A stretch of 64,000 nt of DNA from Ktedonobacter robiniae (GTDB taxonomy: Bacteria > Chloroflexota > Ktedonobacteria > Ktedonobacterales > Ktedonobacteraceae), in contig NZ_BNJG01000003.1 of NCBI RefSeq assembly GCF_016587375.1, positions 496,001 through 560,000 on the forward strand. The letters run 5' to 3'. The notes under the pieces are model-generated. The model was not told where the DNA came from. It ran no database searches and worked only from the letters and a program-made list of their open reading frames with translations. Shown here piece after piece: positions 55,323 through 63,177 of this stretch (positions are counted from its first letter, which is position 1; each line of letters begins with the position of its first letter). A program made the translations under genes and the position numbers.

Positions 55323-56240
55323 ATGGCACTTTCGCGGCATGAGCGCCTGGCACTCGCCCACCTGGCCCTGGATGGTCTCTCACTTGGAGACGCCTTTGGC
55401 GACACATTCTTTGGCCGCCCCGCCAATCCAGACGCTATCCGGGCTCGTATTGATGCGCGAGAGCTAGCAAACGCTCCCTGGCCATATACCGATGATACCC
55501 AGATGGCGCTCTCGCTTGTCGCAGTCTTGCGTGATAAGGGATATGTTGACCAGGACGAACTCGCCGCGAGCTTCGCGGCCCACTACGAGCCAGGGCGCAA
55601 ATATGGCGCGAGTATGCACGGCTTGCTGCGCGGCATTCAGCAGGGGCACCCATGGCGGGAGGGTGCCACAAGTCAGTTCGAGGGTCAGGGATCATACGGC
55701 AATGGGGCCGCCATGCGCGTGGCTCCCCTTGGTGCCTTCTTCGCAGATCAACTAGATACAGTCGTAGAGCAGGCTACACTCTCGGCGGAGGTGACTCATG
55801 CTCACCCTGAAGCCATTGCGGGGGCCATCGCCATCGCGGCGGCAACGGCGCTCGCCTGGCAGCTTCGCCAGGACGGCCTGCTTCCTTCACGTACCGAGTT
55901 CATTGATCTCATCCTACCTTTTCTACCTGAGAGCCAGGTACGCAACAAGGCCCGGCGCGCACGCGATATCTCAGAAACAACCTCTGTTGAGGCCGTGGCC
56001 GCCATGCTGGGCAGCGGCTATGCTATCTCAGCCCCCGATACGGTCCCCTTTGTCCTCTGGTGTGCAGGTGAAGGGCTGGGCAACTACACAGAGGCGCTCT
56101 GGTTAACGATACGTGGCATGGGCGACATGGATACCACCTGCGCCATGGTTGGTGGCATCGTCGCACTCTCCTGCCCCGAGCCAGCTCTCCCCACAACCTG
56201 GCTGGCGACCCGAGAGCCTCTCCCTACCTGGGTGAAATAA
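55323..56240 (+). CDS. ADP-ribosylglycohydrolase family protein
   Basis: 305 residues, all-helical DraG-like fold. Metal sites: WPYTDDTQMALSLVAV in the first half, and RGMGDMDTTCAMVGGIVALS near the C-terminus, with the usual Asp/Thr ligands; GQGSYGNGAAMRVAPLGAFF between. It removes ADP-ribose from proteins or small molecules in relatives. AGAAGGA precedes the ATG at 55323. Confidence 0.92.
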   Translation: MALSRHERLALAHLALDGLSLGDAFGDTFFGRPANPDAIRARIDARELANAPWPYTDDTQMALSLVAVLRDKGYVDQDELAASFAAHYEPGRKYGASMHGLLRGIQQGHPWREGATSQFEGQGSYGNGAAMRVAPLGAFFADQLDTVVEQATLSAEVTHAHPEAIAGAIAIAAATALAWQLRQDGLLPSRTEFIDLILPFLPESQVRNKARRARDISETTSVEAVAAMLGSGYAISAPDTVPFVLWCAGEGLGNYTEALWLTIRGMGDMDTTCAMVGGIVALSCPEPALPTTWLATREPLPTWVK

Positions 56241-56246
56241 AAAAAG

Positions 56247-56310
56247 AGTCCATGCCAGCATAGACCCTACACGCTCCTATTCCCTTGTAGGATCAATACT
56301 GGCATGGACT
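56247..56310. repeat. repeat family B (copy 3), inverted pair
   Basis: AGTCCATGCCAGCATAGACC... (56247-56271) pairs with 56286-56310 with about three mismatches. The outer part repeats the family B unit TGTAGGGTCTATGCTGGCAT. It lies between convergent genes. Confidence 0.7.
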
Positions 56311-56316
56311 TAGAAC

Positions 56317-57369
56317 TTATGAATGGCTAGAGACTGGCTCCTGCGCTGAAACCGCGAGCTTAGCCACTTCCGCCTCGCGGCGAGCCGCCTCGGCCTGTTT
56401 GACTGGGCGCCAGACTTGCAGGTAGCGCGCCAGGAAGTACGAACCAATCACAAACACACCCGCCAGGACCTGGGCAATGATTCCCTCCACATTGGGGAAG
56501 AGCGCGAACCAGAGCCCCATCCAGGCTGGAATGGGCAGGTTAATAGGTGTGGTCCCAATCCAATAGGCCAATTGCATCTCTTGAATGCTCTCGCCAACCA
56601 TCACCACCAGGACGATACTCAACAAGGCACCTGTCAGGATCAACATCTTCTTATATGGAAGACGATGGTGCGCGATAAAGGTCAAGACACCTACTATGGC
56701 CGTCAGGAACAGGCCAATCGCCACGCCTTGCAGCACGATATTTGAACCAACTTGTAGGCGCAGGTTTTGCAGAAAGAGCACAACTTCAAAGCCCTCACGG
56801 TAGACGGAGGAGAACCCCAACATAGCCATACCAAAGAGGATACGTGAGCTACTTCCACCCTCCTCTTTCTCTTGCTGCATCAGGTCCTTGCGCTTACGAT
56901 TATGCATGGAGATCCAACCGGTCCAATAAATCTTGTGGAAAAACCAGTTCATGATGACCAGGAGTACTATAATCGCCAGCAAACCGGTCGCGGCCTGAAT
57001 ATCCAGCGCAGGCGCGTTAATGACACTAAGAACGGCAATGGCCACAAACCAGGTTACAATCGTCGCCAGGAAGCCCCCAACAGACCCCAGAGCCACTGGC
57101 CGCCGGTACACCTTCTTAGGTCCCACCATGCTCGCCGTGATCGCAGCCAGGACCAGGATCATCTCCAACCCCTCGCGAAAGACCAGTAGCCCGGTATTGA
57201 CAATCGCCGCCCCCTGGCTGATATGGGCCGTCGTTGGATCGGGATTTCCCGAGGCCGTAATTCCCTGCCAGACAAGCAGGGCGACAACAAGCAGACCAGC
57301 AATAACCAGCACAATACGTATACCCAGACGCAGGGGATTTGTCATCTTGAAGTTGGTCCTGGTAAACAT
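56317..57369 (-). CDS. FTR1-family iron permease
   Basis: 350 residues with seven to eight helices. Both iron-binding motifs are present: FREGLEMIL (REGLE 65-69) and YREGFEVVL (REGFE 191-195). It takes up ferrous/ferric iron across the membrane. AGGAAGGG precedes the ATG. No EfeO/EfeB partner is adjacent. The next 340 bp (57370-57708) hold only a hairpin. Confidence 0.92.
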   Translation of the reverse strand: MFTRTNFKMTNPLRLGIRIVLVIAGLLVVALLVWQGITASGNPDPTTAHISQGAAIVNTGLLVFREGLEMILVLAAITASMVGPKKVYRRPVALGSVGGFLATIVTWFVAIAVLSVINAPALDIQAATGLLAIIVLLVIMNWFFHKIYWTGWISMHNRKRKDLMQQEKEEGGSSSRILFGMAMLGFSSVYREGFEVVLFLQNLRLQVGSNIVLQGVAIGLFLTAIVGVLTFIAHHRLPYKKMLILTGALLSIVLVVMVGESIQEMQLAYWIGTTPINLPIPAWMGLWFALFPNVEGIIAQVLAGVFVIGSYFLARYLQVWRPVKQAEAARREAEVAKLAVSAQEPVSSHS

Positions 57370-57612
57370 TTCAACCCTTCCTGATGGTTAATATAAATAT
57401 GGTATTCTCCCGCGGGAGAGAAAAATAGAGTTACTTCTTCTCCGAAAACCTGGGCGCGCTTGTCCCCGAATGGGGGAAGCGCTAGTCACGTGGGTGACGT
57501 TGGGTTTCGGAATAAGATCTTAGCAACAATGGGATTTATATCCGACTCACTCACTAAGATATTAGGGCAGCCTAAGGCATTTGTCAAGGTCTATAGCACG
57601 CTTGCTCAGAAA

Positions 57613-57677
57613 CAGGTAGTGGGCGTGGTGCGTGCTGGCGGTCTCAGACCGCCAGCACGCACCACGCCCACTACCTG
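57613..57677. terminator. 65-bp hairpin
   Basis: Near-perfect arms (CAGGTAGTGGGCGTGGTGCG... and complement) of about 31 bp. It follows the kinase-propeller stop and lies ~240 bp before the iron-permease start on the same strand. Confidence 0.8.
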
Positions 57678-57708
57678 AAATAACTTGCGCACGGAGTAAG
57701 AGTTGTGC

Positions 57709-59697
57709 TTATGGGAGAGGGGTCCAATCGTGCCAGCTTCCATCATAGGCGACCTGCTGCAAGATATTACTGGTTGAGCGTGCAAATAAATCAATGCGGT
57801 TCGCCCCCCAGGAGGCGGCTGTAGGCGCGGAGCCAAGCGCGCCCGCGATAAAGCTCCAGTCATGCCAGGTCCCATCAAACCAGTTATGGCGTACGGAGCT
57901 ATCGGCGGCGTTGATGAAGACATCAAGCCGTCCCGGCGCCCAGGAGGCCACAGTCGGGCCGGTAGTAAAGGTATCCTGGCTGATGGGCGTCCAGTCACGC
58001 CAGGTATTCTCAAAATGCCTCTGCCAGAGATGATTATCCGTACCGCGTACAAAGAGATCAATCTGCCCCGTGTGCCAGGAAGAGATCGCGGGGGCAGCCG
58101 ACGCGACTCCACCCATCGCCGTCCAGGCATTCCAGACGCCAGTAAAGCGCCGGTAGAAGACAGCACCGCCAACACTACTAACACAAACATCGATGACACC
58201 CTGTAGAGGTGAGGCAACCGCTGGATCGGCGGTCAGGATACCATCCAGCGTCTCCCAGGCATGCCAGGTGCCGTCATACCACATATGCTGAAAAGAATTA
58301 TCTCCGCCACGCACGAAGATATCCAGCCGCCCCGGCCCCCACGAGGTCGCGACCGGGTCATAGGCCAGCGAGCCACCCAGCGACTCCCAGGCCGCCCAGT
58401 GGCCATTATCAAAGGCTCGATGCCACAGAGCATTATCGCTGCCACGTGCAAAGACATCCAACCGCCCTGTTCCCCATGAGGTTACCGCGGGCCTGGTTGG
58501 CACACCATTGATGACCGCAACCTGGGCTGTGGCGGTCGCGTTGGGCGTCGCTGTAGGTTGATTTTTTGGCGTTGGCTTCTTCTTTGTATGCACAGCCGGA
58601 GTGGAGTTAGCCGTTTGTGACTGGGAGCGAAACACCGTCGATAGGCCAGCCAGCGCCAGGCCGCCCAGCGTTAATCCCGCCAGTCCTCCGACCACGGCGC
58701 GACGCGAGATCTGTCTCTGAGGAGGATTGGAGGGAGGAAGGGGCGTCGTCGAGGGTGGGGGCAAGGTCCCGCTATAAAAGGGACCCGCGACCGTGGCGGA
58801 TGAATGATACTCCGGTGAGGACTGAGCCGCCTTGCTTGGCAGGCTCATATGCAAGGGTTTCAAGTTACTCGTGCGGGTGGGTAGCATCGCACAAGCCTCC
58901 TCGAAGGCGGAGGCAAAATCTTGAATGGAGGGGAAGCGCGTTTGTGGATCTTTGGCCAGGGCGCGTTCGATGACATGCTCAAGGGTGATGGGCAGGGCGG
59001 GCATCCTGGCTCGTAAGGAGGGGAGGGACGAACGGATGTGCTGGATAGCGACCTCGGTCGGTGAGCCAACAAAGGGAGGCACACCACACAACCATTCATA
59101 GACCACGACCGCCAAAGCGTACTGATCGCTGGCAGGAGAGTACTGACCATGAAACTGTTCGGGGGCCATGTAAAACGAGGTTCCGATGACGCCCCGACCT
59201 GCCTGCGTATGCTGCCGATTCTGCTCGCCCACGGCGATACCAAAGTCGCTCAGCATGACGGTGTGTTCATCCATGAGCAGCATATTCTCGGGCTTGACGT
59301 CGCGATGCACAATATCGCTGTCGTGGGCATATTGGAGAGCCTGCGACATCTGGCGCACATACTGCGAAAGCGCTGAAATGGGTACGACGCTACCCGCCGG
59401 GTGCAGTTCACGCAACGAGCCATAGGGGGCATACGACATGACCAGGAAGGGCGTCTCCTGCTCTATCCCAAACTCTAATACCCGCACGATATTGGGATGT
59501 GCCAGGTGGGCGATGAGCCGCGCCTCTGTAAGAAAGGTCTCCAGCACCTCTGGCGTCAACTGCAATTGCAATACCTTGATCGCGGCCTGCGTCTTCAGGT
59601 ATATATGCTCCCCCAGATACACATTGGCGAAGCCTCCCTGACCGATGCGTTTCACCAGCCGATAGTTGCCGAGCTTTTGTTCAGTTTGCTCCATCAT
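57709..59697 (-). CDS. Ser/Thr protein kinase with C-terminal PLL-like beta-propeller
   Basis: 662 residues. Kinase at ~12-270: glycine loop RIGQGGFANVYLG, Lys in AAIKVLQL, catalytic IVHRDVKPENMLL, LSDFGIAVG and FYMAPEQ. A Pro/Ser linker follows, then RRAVVGGLAGLTLGGLALAG (a membrane segment with a twin Arg before it), a Thr/Pro/Lys linker, and from ~395 six or seven repeats of about 45 residues with the unit TSWGTGRLDVFARGSDNALW, a PLL/lectin-like propeller. Activity is inside, the propeller probably outside, suggesting a ligand-sensing receptor. GGAGGAA precedes the ATG at 59697. Confidence 0.9.
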   Translation of the reverse strand: MMEQTEQKLGNYRLVKRIGQGGFANVYLGEHIYLKTQAAIKVLQLQLTPEVLETFLTEARLIAHLAHPNIVRVLEFGIEQETPFLVMSYAPYGSLRELHPAGSVVPISALSQYVRQMSQALQYAHDSDIVHRDVKPENMLLMDEHTVMLSDFGIAVGEQNRQHTQAGRGVIGTSFYMAPEQFHGQYSPASDQYALAVVVYEWLCGVPPFVGSPTEVAIQHIRSSLPSLRARMPALPITLEHVIERALAKDPQTRFPSIQDFASAFEEACAMLPTRTSNLKPLHMSLPSKAAQSSPEYHSSATVAGPFYSGTLPPPSTTPLPPSNPPQRQISRRAVVGGLAGLTLGGLALAGLSTVFRSQSQTANSTPAVHTKKKPTPKNQPTATPNATATAQVAVINGVPTRPAVTSWGTGRLDVFARGSDNALWHRAFDNGHWAAWESLGGSLAYDPVATSWGPGRLDIFVRGGDNSFQHMWYDGTWHAWETLDGILTADPAVASPLQGVIDVCVSSVGGAVFYRRFTGVWNAWTAMGGVASAAPAISSWHTGQIDLFVRGTDNHLWQRHFENTWRDWTPISQDTFTTGPTVASWAPGRLDVFINAADSSVRHNWFDGTWHDWSFIAGALGSAPTAASWGANRIDLFARSTSNILQQVAYDGSWHDWTPLP

Positions 59698-59944
59698 CGC
59701 GGGAAAATTCCTCCAATGCATCACTGCTCTAGATTTGTATATCTACAACATAGTAATATAACAAACATACGAGCATGTAGCTTAGAAAAGAGGCGTAAAG
59801 TACTATTACTTTTCATGCTTCTAGTGCCCAGGCTCAACCATCAGAAGCAACTATCAACTCAAGCGAGACCCAGTTCTCACAGTAGACGTGTCTCTTCTAT
59901 GGATGGGAGCCAAATCTATGACAAATAAAATAAAGGAAGAAAAC

Positions 59945-61165
59945 ATGCAACAATTTCCAGACCTGGATTTAACTTCACCAACATTCAAAGCCAATCCATA
60001 CCCTACCTTCGCGGACCTGCGTCACCAGGACCCCCTTCACCAGATTACACTGCAAAGTGGGCGCGCCGCCTGGCTAGTAACACGCTACCAGGATGCGGAT
60101 ATCATCTTGCGAGACGAGCGCTTCGTGAAAAACGCGGGCAATGCCTTCACTCCCGAAGAGATAGAGCAGTTCCCGCGTGCGCTACCACAACAGGCCTCAA
60201 GTTTCCTTAGCCTCCACATGCTCAATATGGATCCGCCCAGCCATACCCGTCTACGCTCACTTATCAACCTCTCTTTCACCCCTCGCCTGGTGGAGCAGTG
60301 GCGCGAACGTATTCAGGAGATCACAGACGAACTGCTAGACGCGGTTGAGTCCAAAGGCAAGATGGACCTGATCGACCAGTTCGCCTTTCCGCTTCCCATG
60401 ATCGTCATCTCTGAAATGTTGGGCGTTCCCTCAGCCGATCGCGCAAAGTTCCGCTCCTGGTCCAACCTCATTGTAGAGGCCTCAGGCAATCCTGAGGCCT
60501 TTCGCCAGGCGGCGGGCGAGCTGATGGCCTTCTACCAGTATCTCCTTGAGCTACTCGAAAGCAAACGCCAGTCTCCCGCTAATGACCTGCTGAGCAAACT
60601 TATTCAAGCAGAGGAGCAAGGCGATAAACTCTCGCAGGAAGAGCTGATGGCCATGGTCTTTCTACTCATCATTGCCGGCCATGAAACAACCGTTAATCTG
60701 ATCAGCAATGGCATTCTGGCCCTTCTAGAGCATCCCGACCAGATGCGCTTACTTCAGGAAAAACCTGAGTTGATTAGAACAGCGATCGAGGAATTTCTGC
60801 GCTATCGTGGTCCCTTGCTGCTCGCAACCCAGCGCTGGGTTCGTGAAGATCTTGAATTTGGCGGCAAACTCATGAAACGTGGCGATCATATCCTTGTCGC
60901 GCTCTCTGCTAATAATCGCGATGAAGAAGAGTTTGCCAGTCCTGACAAGCTCGATATTACGCGCAAGGAGAATCGGCACCTTGCCTTTGGCAAGGGCATT
61001 CACTACTGCCTGGGTGCTCCCCTGGCACGCCTCGAAGGTCAGATTGCTATTGGCACACTGGTGCGCCGCCTCCCTCACCTGCGCCTGAGCGTCGCGCCCG
61101 AAGAACTTACCTGGCGTCCAGGCTCACTCATCATGGGCCTGAACACTCTCCCCGTCACCTTCTAG
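59945..61165 (+). CDS. cytochrome P450
   Basis: 406 residues. I-helix oxygen motif LIIAGHETTVNL, ExxR as EEFLRYRG, PERF-like region, and heme loop LAFGKGIHYCLGAPLARLE with Cys-355 as thiolate ligand. The N-terminus (FPDLDLTSPTFKANPYPTFA) resembles the CYP107-type soluble P450s. The ATG at 59945 follows AAGGA; the frame is open further up to 59888. The redox partner and substrate are not encoded nearby. Confidence 0.95.
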   Translation: MQQFPDLDLTSPTFKANPYPTFADLRHQDPLHQITLQSGRAAWLVTRYQDADIILRDERFVKNAGNAFTPEEIEQFPRALPQQASSFLSLHMLNMDPPSHTRLRSLINLSFTPRLVEQWRERIQEITDELLDAVESKGKMDLIDQFAFPLPMIVISEMLGVPSADRAKFRSWSNLIVEASGNPEAFRQAAGELMAFYQYLLELLESKRQSPANDLLSKLIQAEEQGDKLSQEELMAMVFLLIIAGHETTVNLISNGILALLEHPDQMRLLQEKPELIRTAIEEFLRYRGPLLLATQRWVREDLEFGGKLMKRGDHILVALSANNRDEEEFASPDKLDITRKENRHLAFGKGIHYCLGAPLARLEGQIAIGTLVRRLPHLRLSVAPEELTWRPGSLIMGLNTLPVTF

Positions 61166-61174
61166 AGCATTATA

Positions 61175-61243
61175 TTCTTGCTCATGTGAAGAAGCATCCT
61201 GGCTGCCACGGGCAGCCAGGATGCTTCTTCACATGAGCAAGAA
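61175..61243. terminator. 69-bp hairpin after the P450 gene
   Basis: Perfect 33-bp arms (61175-61207, 61211-61243) over three bases. The tip, CCTGGCTGCC-ACG-GGCAGCCAGG, resembles repeat family C with two swapped bases. Confidence 0.85.
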
Positions 61244-61292
61244 ACGGCATTAGTAATAAACTCTCATTCATCCTTCATAGAAAATCTTTTTC

Positions 61293-61321
61293 TTGACAAG
61301 CAGGCATAAAAACACTACTCT
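61293..61321 (+). promoter_or_regulatory. sigma-70-type promoter candidate for the GH20 gene
   Basis: TTGACA (61293-61298) and TACTCT (61316-61321) are 17 bp apart, about 110 bp before the ATG at 61432. Confidence 0.45.
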
Positions 61322-61431
61322 TGTGAGAACCCATCCATACAATAAAGCGCTGCTCTCCCTTTTGCTATCTTGACTTGATGTCAGCTAGACAAAAAGAGCA
61401 TTCGTTAGGAATCTGAAACAGGAAGTTTCAT

Positions 61432-63127
61432 ATGGATCGCCTAACTGGTACAACGTCGCTACTACCATTAACACTCAATGATGAGCAGGATGCTGGACGT
61501 CCTCTGACTATCCCGGCCCTCAAAGCATGGACCGCGAACGTAACTCCCTATCATTTCAGCGCGCAAACGCGCATTGTTCTTGATGGTCGCATGACTTCGC
61601 AACTCTATGCTACCGCCAGTGTATTTATAGATGATCTCCTGGCCCTCACCGAGTTACGTCCGGCACTTACCATTGGTGGGACTTTGCAGCCGGCTCATGG
61701 CCAACTTTGGTGAAAGCCCTTCAATAAAAGAGACTAAAACTCATTAGTTTACGCTGCAGAGAGCAGAGGCCTTTCTTCCGATAACCTCATGATTCACCAA
61801 ACCTGGCCATGAGCCTGCAGCCCGGCGATATCTTCCTGACCCTTGAGACAGGTGATGCCACTTCCCAACCAGAGGGCTATGTACTTGAAATCACGCCTAC
61901 CCTGACGATACGTGCTCAGACGGCGACCGGCATCTTCTATGGCACCCGCACAGTACTTCAACTCCTCAAGCAGAACCTTGTCATCCCCGGTGGGACAGCT
62001 AGCGATTGGCCTGCATACCCCGAACGCAGCCTCATGGTTGATATGGGACGCAAGTACTTCTCCGTCGAATGGCTAGAGCAGCATATCCGTGAACTGGCCT
62101 ACCTGAAATATAACTATTTCCACTTCCACCTCTCCGATAACTATGGCTTTCGCCCGGAAAGCGAGCACCATCCCGAAATTGCCTCTCCACAACACTATAC
62201 AAAAGCTGAGATACGCTCCCTCATTGAACTTGCGCACAAGTATCACATCACGGTAGTGCCCGAAATCGATATGCCAGGTCATATGGACACTATTCTCGCC
62301 GCTCATCCTGAGTTACAGCTTACCGGCCTGGGCGGCAAGAGGCGCGGTGGCGATATTGACCTGGCTAAAGAAGAGTCCTACCAACTCATGCGTGACATTC
62401 TGGAAGAGTATATTCCGCTCTTTCCCGGACCCTTCTGGCACATCGGGGCAGACGAGTATATCATGCAGGACGATTACGAGCGCTATCCCCAGTTACTCGC
62501 CTTCGCGTGTGAGCACTATGGCCCTGACGCCGTGATCAAGGACACCTATCTGGGCTTTGTCAACTGGGCGAATGAGATCGTGAAAGCCCATGGTAAGATC
62601 ACCCGCGCCTGGAATGATGGACTGTATGGCGGCTCCGCGGTCAAGCTGGCTGACGATATTATCTATGAGCACTGGTATCGCTCGGGGCTAGAGCCACAGG
62701 CAATCGTCGATCTCAATCTTTACATTCTAAATAGCAATGCAGATTACCTGTACTATGTCCTGGGTAATAATAACTGGCGTGCCAGGCCCGATGGCATCTA
62801 TGAGTCCTTTGAACACCACATCTTTCACGGCCCTCTCGCCATTGGGGCTTTTCATCCGCGCAATCTAGGGGCAAAACTGCACGTCTGGTGTGATAACCCG
62901 GTGCTGGAGACAGAAGAGGAGGTAGCCTGGGGCATCGCGGCCCCTCTGCGCTCGCTGGCCCAGAAAAACTGGGGGCACTCCCACTCACGACTAGCTATGC
63001 TGACTTTGCCGAAATCATAGCACGCATCGGTCATGCCCCCGGCGTTACCAATCCACAGCCTGTCAGCGAGCAGGCAAGTGTCCTCCACCAGGCTGAAAGC
63101 GTCCTCGCCGAAACCGAGCGTGTTTAG
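61432..63127 (+). pseudogene. GH20 beta-N-acetylhexosaminidase, interrupted by a MITE and frameshifted
   Basis: The front (61432-61713) is the N-terminal GH20b-type domain (SAQTRIVLDGRMTSQLYATA) and is stopped inside the inserted element. From 61816 the frame resumes: LQPGDIFLTLETGDA, MVDMGRKYFSVEWLEQHI, the YFHFHLSDNYGF substrate strand, VVPEIDMPGHMDTIL and the catalytic pair in WHIGADEYIMQD. At the G5 run (62971-62975) a second break occurs; with one more G the end reads ALPLTTSYADFAEIIARI and stops at 63125-63127. Without the element and with that G, the product would be about 523 residues. It should release terminal N-acetylhexosamines. Confidence 0.85.
61692..61815. mobile_element. 124-bp MITE with 22-bp terminal inverted repeats and 7-bp target duplication
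   Basis: Ends at 61692-61713 (GGCTCATGGCCA...TTTGGTGA) and 61794-61815 are inverted repeats, 20 of 22 bases matching. The element is flanked by TGCAGCC at 61685-61691 and 61816-61822. Removing it with one TGCAGCC joins ATT-GGT-GGG-ACT to TTG-CAG-CCC-GGC, restoring IGGTLQPGDIFLT in frame. No transposase is inside, so it was moved in trans. Confidence 0.88.
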
Positions 63128-63133
63128 AAGCAG

Positions 63134-63173
63134 GCGTTACTGACGTACGCGCCTACGCGTACGTCAGTAACGC
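63134..63173. terminator. hairpin between convergent glycosidase genes
   Basis: Perfect 18-bp arms (63134-63151, 63156-63173) over CCTA: GCGTTACTGACGTACGCG and complement. Confidence 0.85.
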
Positions 63174-63177
63174 ATCA

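Noticed and set aside
57460..57678. A 72-codon plus-strand ORF
   Set aside because: Its 3' part is one arm pair of the 57613-57677 hairpin, and no ribosome binding site precedes it.
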